DNA of 64,000 nucleotides, taken from NCBI RefSeq assembly GCF_028747785.1, contig NZ_CP118158.1, positions 3,286,001-3,350,000 on the forward strand, in the 5' to 3' direction. Made by a program: the position numbers and the translations under genes. Positions 8,996 to 16,602 of this stretch are shown here, piece by piece. The notes under the pieces were generated by a model. It did no database searches. It was not told the origin of the DNA and worked only from the letters and a program-made list of their open reading frames with translations. The DNA comes from Halosimplex aquaticum (GTDB lineage Archaea > Halobacteriota > Halobacteria > Halobacteriales > Haloarculaceae). Each line of letters opens with the position of its first letter. Position 1 is the first letter of the stretch.

Positions 8996-9843
8996 GCGAC
9001 GGACGCACCGAAGACGAGGCGGACCCGAGCGAGAACGGCCGGTCGGCCGCCGACGAGTCCGTCGAGGAGCGTACCGTCGAGACCACTGTCGAGAGCGGCC
9101 AGTCGACGGGTGGTCAGTCAACGGGTGGACAGTCAACGGGTGGTCAGTCAACGGGTGGACAATCCACGGGTGGTCAGTCAACGGGTGGACAGCCGGCAGA
9201 CGGCCAATCGTCGGACGGGCAGTCGACCGGCGGGCAGTCGACCGGCGGGCAGTCTACGGGCGGCCAGTCTACGGGTGGGCAGTCCGCGGGTGGTCAGTCG
9301 ACGGGCGGGCAGTCCGCGGGTGGCCAGTCTACGGGCGGGCAGTCGACCGGTGGACAGAGCGCCGGCCAGACCGGCGGGCAGAGCCCGGGGCAGCGGTCCG
9401 GCCAGGCCGGGCAGCGAACGGCGGGGCAGAACGCCGGGTCGGCGGGTCGCGGCGCGCAGCCGAGCGACTCGATGACCGGCCCGGCCGCGGGCGGAACCGA
9501 TCTGGAGCCGAACGTCGCGGCGGCGATCGCGTACGTGTTCGCGCCGCTGACGGGCGTCCTCATGCTGTTGCTCGAGGGCGACGACGACTTCGTCCGGTTC
9601 CACTCGATCCAGAGCATCGGGTTCGGCGCGGCCGCCATCGGCGCCTACGTCGTCGTCGGCATCGTGATGGGCGTCCTCACGGCGATACCCTTCGTCGGCG
9701 ATCTCTTCTTGGCGCTGACGATGCCGCTGAACGGCGCCGTCGGACTCATCGCCTTCGCCGGCTGGGTGCTGTTGCTCCTCAAGGCCTACCAGGGCGAGCG
9801 CTACGGCCTGCCGGTGCTGGGTCCGATCGCCGCGTCGAACTAG
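8992..9843 (+). CDS. DUF4870-like membrane protein with long Gln-Ser-Thr-Gly-Gly repeat domain
   Basis: Predicted 283 aa. Residues 1-35 are acidic, and residues 37 to about 125 are a low-complexity tract of five-residue units (QSTGG, with QSAGG, QPADG and QSSDG variants). The remainder (from about 170) is a DUF4870-type membrane domain with the conserved HSIQS motif and three hydrophobic segments. In this family the conserved motif follows the first TM and the protein sits in the cytoplasmic membrane; function is not established. The repeat codes for a flexible polar region with no Cys or charged residues, unlike the acidic proteome around it. The ATG start is supported by an upstream GAGGTGG. 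Confidence 0.85.
   Translation: MSDGRTEDEADPSENGRSAADESVEERTVETTVESGQSTGGQSTGGQSTGGQSTGGQSTGGQSTGGQPADGQSSDGQSTGGQSTGGQSTGGQSTGGQSAGGQSTGGQSAGGQSTGGQSTGGQSAGQTGGQSPGQRSGQAGQRTAGQNAGSAGRGAQPSDSMTGPAAGGTDLEPNVAAAIAYVFAPLTGVLMLLLEGDDDFVRFHSIQSIGFGAAAIGAYVVVGIVMGVLTAIPFVGDLFLALTMPLNGAVGLIAFAGWVLLLLKAYQGERYGLPVLGPIAASN
9100..9357 (+). repeat. In-frame 15-bp tandem repeat (about 17 units) coding QSTGG
   Basis: Units of 15 bp, variants of CAGTCAACGGGTGGT or CAGTCGACCGGCGGG, repeat about 17 times inside the gene at 8992-9843. The first six units are nearly identical; later ones diverge in third positions and carry Ala or Asp variants. Length changes by whole units would keep the frame. Confidence 0.85.
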
Positions 9844-9903
9844 CTCCCGAACGCCGGGAGCGTCGATTTTCTGGCCGGGCAGACCCACAGCGGCGGCGCC
9901 GGC

Positions 9904-10413
9904 TCACTCGTCGGCGAGGTAGTCGTCCTGCACGGCGAGGACGGCCGCCGAATCGGCGCACGCGGCGTAGCGCTCCAGCGGTTCCTCGTTGAGTTCGAGG
10001 AAGGTGTGGCCCCAGGAGAACACCGAGAGGATCTCCTCGGCCTGCTCGCGCTCGCCGAGGATGCACAGCGCGCCGGCGAACGCCTCGACGGTGTTCAACT
10101 GGAAGGCCGTGCCGTAGTTGACGGGGTTGCCGGCGACGAGGAACGGCAGCGAGCGGTGGATCCCCTCCAGGTCGAACGCCTCGCGCTCGGCGGTCTCCCA
10201 GGAGCAATCGAGGGCGACCAGCCGGTCCCGCCGACTGCCCGTCCCCTCGCGGTCGGCGGGCGAGAGCGCCTGATCGGCGAAGGGGTTGAGGACGATGCCC
10301 GGCGGCGTCGACCGCGTCGAGCGGTGCAACTCGGCGTGGTCGAACTGCGCGAGCCGGCGCGCCGAGCACTTGTCGGGGTCGTCGTCGCCCTCGTACCGGA
10401 CGTGTAACTCCAC
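9904..10413 (-). CDS. tsr3: 16S rRNA aminocarboxypropyltransferase Tsr3 (DUF367)
   Basis: Predicted 169 aa. It transfers the aminocarboxypropyl group of SAM to a hypermodified uridine of 16S rRNA. Characteristic stretches are [21 protein letters not shown] at the N-terminus, [21 protein letters not shown], and [15 protein letters not shown] with the following [15 protein letters not shown] place the start at GTG 10413, directly before ELHVRYEGD, because family members begin there. The frame also allows a TTG at 10440 nine codons upstream. It is monocistronic and divergent from the peroxiredoxin gene. Confidence 0.88.
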   Translation of the reverse strand: MELHVRYEGDDDPDKCSARRLAQFDHAELHRSTRSTPPGIVLNPFADQALSPADREGTGSRRDRLVALDCSWETAEREAFDLEGIHRSLPFLVAGNPVNYGTAFQLNTVEAFAGALCILGEREQAEEILSVFSWGHTFLELNEEPLERYAACADSAAVLAVQDDYLADE

Positions 10414-10555
10414 GCCGTCCGGTACTCGCCGGGGTGCCAAAAGCCGCTCGAAGGACGCCGGCGAGCGCTCACCGGAACCCGTCGCTACCGGTCGGATATC
10501 GAACGGTACCGCGGCGCATGCGGTGGATACAGCGCGTGAAAACGCTCAGAACACC

Positions 10556-10562
10556 TTTATAT
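10556..10562 (+). promoter_or_regulatory. TATA box of the peroxiredoxin-like gene
   Basis: TTTATAT ends 23 nt before the ATG at 10585. This spacing fits a leaderless archaeal transcript starting at or next to that ATG and decides the start against an in-frame ATG at 10561. Confidence 0.65.
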
Positions 10563-10584
10563 GACCACTCGGATAGTTGGGACA

Positions 10585-12030
10585 ATGCTTTCGGAGGGGG
10601 ACGAGGCGCCGGCGGTCAGCCTGCCGGCGTACGTCGACGGTGAGCGCCGAACGATCGACTTACAGGAGTACCTGGGCGAGGGGATCGTCGTCCTCGCCTT
10701 TTACCCGGCGGACTTCAACCCCGCGTGTACGATGCAAGCGTCCGATCTCGGCGATCTCGACCTCTTCACGATGCAGAAGGACGTCTCCGTGTTCGCGGTC
10801 TCGCCGGACAGCACCTACAGCCACGAGGCGTTCGCCGATCGCTACAGCCTGCACGTGCCGCTGTTGAGCGACCGCGACGGCGACGCCGCGGAAGCCTACG
10901 ACGTGGCGCTGGAGACCGACCTGGGCGAGCGGCTGGTCCAGCGGGCGGCCTTCGTCGTCGACCACCGGGGGACCGTCCAGTACGCATGGGCGACCGACGA
11001 CCTGGAGGCACAGATCGACGTGGCGCCGGTCAAACGGGCGGTCGGCGACATCGGCGGCGACGACACCGCTATCGAGCGCTATCGGGTGGGCCACGACCAC
11101 TACGTCGAGGGCCGCGAGGCGTTCACGGAGGCGATGGCCGACTACGAGGACCGCGAGTGGATGGACGCCCGGAACGGGTTCGAGGAGGCCGAGCCGGCGT
11201 TCACGACCGCCGCCGACCACTTCGACACGGCGGTCCGGTTCGCCGAGACGGGCGACTTCGAGACGGTGGTCGACCGCACCGAGGAGAAGGCGGACACGCT
11301 CTCGCACGCGGCGAAGTGGCTGACGGACTCCGCCGACGCGTTCGCGAGCGGCCGCGGCAAACAGGGCGCGGAGTACCGCGAGGACGCCGAGCGCCTCCTC
11401 GACGCCGCCGAGGACCTCTCGGAACCGCCCGACCCCGACGCGTTCGCGCTCACCGACGACGGGGTCGAAGTCGGCGAGTCGGTCGTCGTCCACTCGGCCG
11501 ACGAAGACGGCTACGACTTGCGGGCCGACGACGCCGACGCGGTCGACACCGACCTCGATCTGGCCGACGACGCCCTCGACGCCGTCCCGGAGGGCGAGAG
11601 CGCGTACGACGACGCGAGCGCCGAGTCCGACACGGTCGAAGGCGACCTGGAGATGGACGTCGAGGCGGTCGAGGCCGCCGACGCGGACGACGACGGCGAG
11701 CGGTCCGCGGTCGAGGGCGACACCGTCGAGGGCGACCTGGAGATGGACCTGGACGTCGTCGAGGACGCGACGGACGGGGACGAGTCGGACGGCGGCGCCG
11801 CGTCGTCCCCCCGAAGCGACGCCGCAGAGACGTCCGCCGAGCGGGAGGGCGCGGTCGATCCGGCCGACGCGCCCGGCGGAGGGAGCGACGCGAGCGACGG
11901 CGGTGAGTCGGCAGGCGAGGGCGACGAAGAGGACGAGGTCGAGGAACTCGACCTCGTGGACCCGACGGAGGGCGACGACGAGGCGGAAGAAGACGACGAG
12001 CGGGCGGACTGGGACATCCCCGGGCGGTAG
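10585..12030 (+). CDS. Single-Cys peroxiredoxin-like protein with helical and acidic C-terminal extension
   Basis: Predicted 481 aa. Residues 1 to about 155 are an AhpC/TSA thioredoxin fold with the peroxidatic Cys48 in FNPACTMQ; I see no second Cys in the domain, so it would be a 1-Cys enzyme reducing peroxides with an outside reductant. Residues about 160-290 are alpha-helical (WMDARNGFEEAEPAFTTAAD and following). The last 180 residues are extremely acidic and contain two copies of DTVEGDLEMD. Ordinary peroxiredoxins end near 160-220 aa, so the extension is unusual. The helical part resembles TPR- or MIT-like bundles, which is inference. Start set by the TATA spacing. Confidence 0.85.
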   Translation: MLSEGDEAPAVSLPAYVDGERRTIDLQEYLGEGIVVLAFYPADFNPACTMQASDLGDLDLFTMQKDVSVFAVSPDSTYSHEAFADRYSLHVPLLSDRDGDAAEAYDVALETDLGERLVQRAAFVVDHRGTVQYAWATDDLEAQIDVAPVKRAVGDIGGDDTAIERYRVGHDHYVEGREAFTEAMADYEDREWMDARNGFEEAEPAFTTAADHFDTAVRFAETGDFETVVDRTEEKADTLSHAAKWLTDSADAFASGRGKQGAEYREDAERLLDAAEDLSEPPDPDAFALTDDGVEVGESVVVHSADEDGYDLRADDADAVDTDLDLADDALDAVPEGESAYDDASAESDTVEGDLEMDVEAVEAADADDDGERSAVEGDTVEGDLEMDLDVVEDATDGDESDGGAASSPRSDAAETSAEREGAVDPADAPGGGSDASDGGESAGEGDEEDEVEELDLVDPTEGDDEAEEDDERADWDIPGR

Positions 12031-12098
12031 CCTCGAACGCCGCGCTGTGGACGTGTCCCGACCACCGCGTTCTTGCCCCGGCCCCGCCAAGTCCGTGT

Positions 12099-12431
12099 AT
12101 GACCGACCGCGCCGTCGAGCGGGCGCGCGCCTACTACCGCGCTCTCGACGAGCACGACTACGAGCGCCTCACCGATCTGCTCGCGCCGGAGTTCGTCCAC
12201 GAGCGACCGGACCTGACGCTCGACGGGCGCGAGCGCTTCGTGACGTTCATGCGCGAGGAGCGGCCGCAGACGGACACCAGCCACCGGGTCGAGGAGGTCC
12301 TCGACGGCCCCGACCGGGTCGCCGTCCAGGGGCGCCTGCTCGCCGCCGACGGGACCGAGATTACCGGATTCGTAGACGTGTTCTCCATCGCCGATGGGGC
12401 GATCCGTCGCATCGAGACCTACACGGACTGA
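12099..12431 (+). CDS. SnoaL/NTF2-like protein
   Basis: Predicted 110 aa with the cone-shaped NTF2-like fold pattern: RARAYYRALDEHDYERLTDLLAPEFVHE at the start, ERFVTFMREERP in the middle and VFSIADGAIRRIETYTD at the end. Members bind small hydrophobic ligands or act as isomerases or cyclases; no catalytic assignment is possible. Short, monocistronic. Confidence 0.8.
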   Translation: MTDRAVERARAYYRALDEHDYERLTDLLAPEFVHERPDLTLDGRERFVTFMREERPQTDTSHRVEEVLDGPDRVAVQGRLLAADGTEITGFVDVFSIADGAIRRIETYTD

Positions 12432-12555
12432 CCCCTGCGCGGCGGTGGGGTGACCGGCGTCGAAGCGGTCGGCCGTCGTGGGGACGCCCGCGCCGCGTCC
12501 TGTCACTCGTCGGTGGCGTGATCCGCTTTTCAGCGAGGAACCCGAAGTGGGCGCG

Positions 12556-12708
12556 ATGGCGACGATCGAACTCCCGGACGAACTCGTGGAGCGCATCGAC
12601 CGGCACTGCGAGTCGGACGTGACTCGCGAGGAGTTCCTCGACGAGGTGCTCAGCCACTACGAGACCGAGGGCCGGTTCCTCCGCGAGGGCTACTCGGGCG
12701 AACCCTGA
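12556..12708 (+). CDS. Small ribbon-helix-helix-like protein
   Basis: Fifty codons. The protein begins MATIELPDELVERIDRH, the beta strand plus helix opening of MetJ/Arc-type RHH proteins, and continues with EEFLDEVLSHYETEGRF. It could be a DNA-binding protein or an antitoxin-like factor. No toxin-like gene adjoins it: serS follows on the opposite strand. The ATG at 12556 is preferred because the open frame upstream is basic and unlike a haloarchaeal protein. Confidence 0.65.
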   Translation: MATIELPDELVERIDRHCESDVTREEFLDEVLSHYETEGRFLREGYSGEP

Positions 12709-12769
12709 CCGCCGCCCACGGACCGTCAGATAGGCTCGTTGCCGGGGACTGGAGGCGTCGAGAGCGTCG

Positions 12770-14152
12770 TTACTCCTTGTCGCCGGCGCCGACGGCGCTC
12801 TCGCCGACGGGTTCGTGGCCCTCGATGACTTCCTGGCCGTTCATGTACGGGCGCAGCGCCTCGGGGACGGTGACGGTGCCGTCGTCGTTCTGGTAGTACT
12901 CCATGACGGCGACCATCACGCGCGGGACGGCGACGCCGCTGCCGTTGAGCGTGTGGAGGTACTCGGCGCCCTCGTGGCGCTCGGGCCGGTAGCGCAGGCC
13001 CGCCCGCCGCGCCTGGAAGTCCTCGAAGTTCGAGACGCTGGAGACCTCCAGCCAGCGCCCGCCCACGTCGGGACCGTCTTCCATGTCGTCGGCGGGCGCC
13101 CACACCTCGATGTCGTACTTCTTGGCCTGGGTGAACCCCATGTCGCCGGTACACATGTCGAGCACGCGGTAGGGCAGGCCCAGTCGCTGGAGGACTTCCT
13201 CGGCTTCGCTCAGGAGCCCTTCGAGGCGGTCGTAGCTCTCCTCCGGGCGGACGAAGTTGACGAGTTCGACCTTGTTGAACTGGTGGACGCGGACGTAGCC
13301 GCGGGTCTCCGTCCCGTGTTCGCCGGCCTCACGGCGGAAGTTCGGCGAGAACGCCTGGTGTTTCACGGGGAGGTCGTCGTCCAGCAGGATCTCGTCGCGG
13401 TACATGTTGGTGACCGGCACCTCCGCCGTGGGCAGCAGCCACAGGTCGTCGTCGTCGTACTCGTCGTCCTGTCGCGCGCCGACGCGGTAGGCGTCCTCGG
13501 CGAACTTCGGGAGCTGTCCGGTCCCGCGCATCGACGCGGAGTTGATGGGGATCGGCGGGGAGACCTCGACGTAGTCCTGTTCTTCGTGGACGTCGAGGAA
13601 GAACTGGATGAGCGCCCGCTCCAGTTTCGCGCCGTCGCCCTTGACGAACTGGAACCCGCCCCCGGAGACCTTCGCGCCGCGCTCGAAGTCGAGGATGTCG
13701 AGTTCCTCGCCGAGGTCGTAGTGGGGGACCACGTCGTCGGGGTCGACCCGCAGGTCGTCGAACCCCTCGCGGTAGCGCTCGACGTTGTCGCTCTCGTCCT
13801 CGCCGGTCGGGACGGACTCGTGGGGGACGTTCGGGAGTTCGAGCAGTCGTTTTTCGAGTTCCGCTTCGAGTTCGTCCGCGCGGTCCTCGACCTCCTGGAG
13901 TTCGTCCTTGAGTTCCTGGGAGCGCTCGATGGCTTCCTGGGCCTCCTCCTCTTTGCCCTCCTGTTTGAGTTCGCCGATCGTGCTGGAGACCTCGTTGCGC
14001 TCGTGTCGGAGGCCGTCGCCGCGGGCCTTGAGTTCGCGCCACTCCTCGTCGATCTCGAGGATCTCGTCCAGGTCGACGCCCGTGACGCCCTTGCGCTCGA
14101 TGGCGTCGCGGACCGTCTCGGGGTTCTCCCGGACGAACTGCCTGCTTAGCAT
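12770..14152 (-). CDS. serS: Seryl-tRNA synthetase
   Basis: Predicted 460 aa class II aminoacyl-tRNA synthetase. The N-terminal coiled-coil arm (residues about 25-105) carries LKQEGKEEEAQEAIERSQEL and similar heptads that bind the tRNA-Ser long arm. The catalytic core has motif 2 at FRREAGEHGTETRGYVRVHQF (split by position near residue 275) and motif 3 at EVSSVSNFEDFQARRAG (near 380). This is the common bacterial-type SerRS, not the rare methanogen type. The ATG at 14152 begins MLSRQFVRENP, the family start. The frame extends 32 codons upstream with a non-haloarchaeal composition. Confidence 0.96.
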   Translation of the reverse strand: MLSRQFVRENPETVRDAIERKGVTGVDLDEILEIDEEWRELKARGDGLRHERNEVSSTIGELKQEGKEEEAQEAIERSQELKDELQEVEDRADELEAELEKRLLELPNVPHESVPTGEDESDNVERYREGFDDLRVDPDDVVPHYDLGEELDILDFERGAKVSGGGFQFVKGDGAKLERALIQFFLDVHEEQDYVEVSPPIPINSASMRGTGQLPKFAEDAYRVGARQDDEYDDDDLWLLPTAEVPVTNMYRDEILLDDDLPVKHQAFSPNFRREAGEHGTETRGYVRVHQFNKVELVNFVRPEESYDRLEGLLSEAEEVLQRLGLPYRVLDMCTGDMGFTQAKKYDIEVWAPADDMEDGPDVGGRWLEVSSVSNFEDFQARRAGLRYRPERHEGAEYLHTLNGSGVAVPRVMVAVMEYYQNDDGTVTVPEALRPYMNGQEVIEGHEPVGESAVGAGDKE

Positions 14153-14276
14153 GGTCGCCGGTTCTCGACGGCCGACCGTAGGCGTGTCGGTCCGATGTGA
14201 ACGCGTGACGGCCTTCGGAGAGCCGGCACTTCGTGCCGTGAGCGCCACCGCGACCGCTACTCGAACCGGAACCGCG

Positions 14277-14397
14277 AACAGCGTGAAAGCCCCGACCCGT
14301 TCGGCTCGGGGGTCTCGCTGTGCTCCTCGGTCGCTTCGCTCCCTGCGGTGCTTGCGTCGTCCACCTTCGCCGAACGGCTCGCCCCTTTCATTCCCAC
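14277..14397 (+). repeat. Dispersed structured element, copy A
   Basis: Begins AACAGCGTGAAAGCCCC and ends CGCCCCTTTCATTCCCAC. Just inside the ends, 14297-14305 (CCGTTCGGC) can pair with 14369-14377 (GCCGAACGG). Copies B (inverted, next to it) and C (37739-37864) share both termini and a central GTGCTTGCGTCGTC-like block. Confidence 0.65.
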
Positions 14398-14423
14398 ACA
14401 GACGGATCGGCCAAGCTACGCAG

Positions 14424-14546
14424 GTGGGAATGAAAGGGGCCGCTGGCTCGTTGCCGCCCCGGCGACGTAAGCACTGGAACGAGCGCAGCGAGTGAAGCGC
14501 GCAGCGAGCCGCGGCGGTACGAGCGAGCGGGGGCTTTCACGCTGTT
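14424..14546 (-). repeat. Dispersed structured element, copy B (inverted)
   Basis: Read on the minus strand it begins AAACAGCGTGAAAGCCCCC and ends GGCCCCTTTCATTCCCAC. Its internal arms pair with a different sequence from copies A and C (GCTCGT against ACGAGC plus a flanking CCGCC/GGCGG). With copy A it makes a head-to-head inverted pair. Confidence 0.65.
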
Positions 14547-14550
14547 TGCG

Positions 14551-14655
14551 GTCGATACAGTCTCGGTCGATACAGTCTCGGTCGATACAGTCTCGGTCGA
14601 TACAGTCTCGGTCGATACAGTCTCGGTCGATACAGTCTCGGTCGATGCAGTCTCG
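14551..14655. repeat. Seven tandem copies of a 15-bp unit
   Basis: The unit GTCGATACAGTCTCG repeats seven times without gaps; the last copy has one change (ATACAG to ATGCAG). It immediately follows element copy B. Not interrupted by spacers, so not a CRISPR array. Confidence 0.95.
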
Positions 14656-14753
14656 GCCGTAGCGCTCATCTTGTCTCCACACTGAACTACGATAACAACC
14701 CACACACGCCGGAGCGACACGCGTTAGTGTCCAGCGTCCAACAACGCATACAC

Positions 14754-15605
14754 ATGGACGAGCCGTCGACGATCGACTTGCCGGACGGCCGGGCGCTCTC
14801 GTACGCCGAGTACGGCGACCCCGACGGAACGCCTGTCCTCGCCTTCCACGGCGTCATCGGGTCGCGACTGATGTGGTCGCTCTGCGACGAGGACGCGGCC
14901 GATCGGGGCGTCCGCCTCGTCGCGCCCGACCGTCCGGGCTTCGGCGCCTCCGACTTCCAGGCCGGCCGGCGCCTGCTGGACTGGCCGGAGGACGTGTGCG
15001 CGCTCGCCGATCACCTGGGCATCGATCGATTCGGCGTCGTCGGGTTCTCCGGAGGCGGGCCGCACGCGATGGCCTGCGCCCACGCCGTCCCCGACAGGGT
15101 GCGCGGCGTCTCGCTCGTGAGCACCGTCACGCCGCCGGAGACGCGGGCGAGCGCGGACCCGTTCAACGAGGCCGTGCTGTCGGCGACGCGGTTCGTGCCA
15201 GGGTTCTCGCAGGCGGCGTTCGCGTCGTCGGCGTGGCTGGCCGCGAACGCGCGGCCGCAGTTCCGGACCGCGCTGGTGGCCGGGTCGCCGGCGCAGGACC
15301 GCGCGGTCTTCGACGGGCCGGCCGGCGAGACGCTCGTGAACGACAGCGCGGAGTCCTTCCGCATGGGTTCGCGCGGCCCCGCCCACGACCTGCCGCTGGT
15401 CGGCAACGACTGGGGGTTCGACGCCGGCGAGTGCCCGCTCCCGGTCGAGTTGTGGCACGGTCGCGCGGACGCGACCGTCGGCGTCGACCTCGCGCGGGCG
15501 TTCGGCGACCTGCTGCCCGAGGCCGACCTCCACCTCTCCGACGACGCACACTACTCGACGTACGTCAACAACCGCGGCGCGATCATCGACGCGGCCGCAC
15601 GGTAG
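14754..15605 (+). CDS. Alpha/beta-fold hydrolase
   Basis: Predicted 283 aa. It has the nucleophile elbow GFSGGG (Ser near residue 102), an oxyanion-hole loop FHGVIGSR, and a likely catalytic Asp in WHGRADATV and His in SDDAHYSTY near the C-terminus. This is a full Ser-Asp-His triad, so it should be an active esterase or similar hydrolase; substrate unknown. The frame allows a start nine codons upstream, but the ATG at 14754 begins the conserved part. Monocistronic. Confidence 0.85.
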   Translation: MDEPSTIDLPDGRALSYAEYGDPDGTPVLAFHGVIGSRLMWSLCDEDAADRGVRLVAPDRPGFGASDFQAGRRLLDWPEDVCALADHLGIDRFGVVGFSGGGPHAMACAHAVPDRVRGVSLVSTVTPPETRASADPFNEAVLSATRFVPGFSQAAFASSAWLAANARPQFRTALVAGSPAQDRAVFDGPAGETLVNDSAESFRMGSRGPAHDLPLVGNDWGFDAGECPLPVELWHGRADATVGVDLARAFGDLLPEADLHLSDDAHYSTYVNNRGAIIDAAAR

Positions 15606-15674
15606 CCCCGCGGTCGTCCGGTCCCTGGCCGTGGCGACGCGAACCATTTTGTCCGCGCCGCCCGGGAATCGGGT

Positions 15675-16586
15675 ATGGCAATCGGTGACGTGTCCGAGGT
15701 GACGGTCGGCGACTGCACGGACCTCTCGTACGTCGACACGGGGATGTACGGCGTGGCCGAGTACGGCGCGGTCTACGTCCTCGACGCCGAACGGCCCGCC
15801 CTGATCGACACCGGGATCGGAACGAACTACGAGCACGTGCTCGACGCCGTCGACGCGGCCGGGCTCGCGCCCGCTGATATCGAAGTGATCGCGGTGACGC
15901 ACGTCCACCTCGACCACGCCGGCGGCGCGGGCTTCCTCGTCGACGAGTGTCCGAACGCCGAGGTGTACGTCCACGGGATCGGCGCGCCGCACCTGATCGA
16001 TCCCGAGCGACTCTGGGAGGGGACGAAGCGCGCCGTCGGCGACCAGATCCGGGCGTACACGGAGCCCGAGCCCGTCCCGAAGTCGCGGATCACCGAGATC
16101 GAAGACGGCGACGGCATCGACCTGGGCGACCACGCGCTCGACGTGCACCACGCTCCGGGACACGCGCCACATCAGGTGGTCTTCCACGACCCCGCGAACG
16201 ACGCGACGTTCGTCGCCGACGCGGCGGGCATCTACTCGCCGACCGCCGACGAGATTTTCCCGACGAGCCCGCCGCCGAACTTCGACCCCGACCAGTGCCA
16301 GGCCGACGTCGAGATGCTCCGGTCGCTCAACCCCGAGGTGCTCTGTTACCCGCACTTCGGCCCGGCGGAGACGGGCGAGAAGCTCGACCGCTACGCCGAG
16401 GTGCTCTCGTCGTGGGTCGCCGCAGTCGCCGACGAGCGGGCCGAGCGCGGCGACGACGAGGGGGTGATCGACCACTTCGTCGCCGAGGCCGACGCCGAGC
16501 GGGAGCTGTGGGGGGCGGAGAAGGCCGACGCGGAAGTGGCGATGAACGTCCGGGGCGTCCTGACGGCGCTCGACCGCGAGGAGTGA
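15675..16586 (+). CDS. MBL-fold metallohydrolase
   Basis: Predicted 303 aa. The metal motif THVHLDHAGG is near residue 75, a further His in HHAPGHAPHQ, an Asp in FVADAAGIY and a His in YPHFGPAE. The C-terminal 60 residues are helical and acidic. This variant (HxHxDH with HLDHAGG) is frequent in haloarchaeal glyoxalase II-like or SoxH-like hydrolases; the substrate is not apparent. It is convergent with the large regulator gene. Confidence 0.86.
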   Translation: MAIGDVSEVTVGDCTDLSYVDTGMYGVAEYGAVYVLDAERPALIDTGIGTNYEHVLDAVDAAGLAPADIEVIAVTHVHLDHAGGAGFLVDECPNAEVYVHGIGAPHLIDPERLWEGTKRAVGDQIRAYTEPEPVPKSRITEIEDGDGIDLGDHALDVHHAPGHAPHQVVFHDPANDATFVADAAGIYSPTADEIFPTSPPPNFDPDQCQADVEMLRSLNPEVLCYPHFGPAETGEKLDRYAEVLSSWVAAVADERAERGDDEGVIDHFVAEADAERELWGAEKADAEVAMNVRGVLTALDREE

Positions 16587-16602
16587 GGGGGGCGCGGCCC
16601 GC

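Larger units (their letters stand above)
14153..14753. other. 600-nt intergenic stretch made of repeats
   Basis: No convincing gene. It contains two inverted copies of a roughly 120-nt structured element (14277-14397 plus, 14424-14546 minus) and a perfect 15-bp tandem repeat (14551-14655). Reading frames through it are open by chance because of the base composition and repeat length. Confidence 0.7.

Noticed and set aside
14551..14655. Possible CRISPR array
   Set aside because: The units are contiguous without spacers and only 15 bp, so it is a simple tandem repeat.
14388..14720. Open minus-strand frame with TETVS repeats
   Set aside because: It arises from the 15-bp repeat and the structured element; no start signals or homologues.
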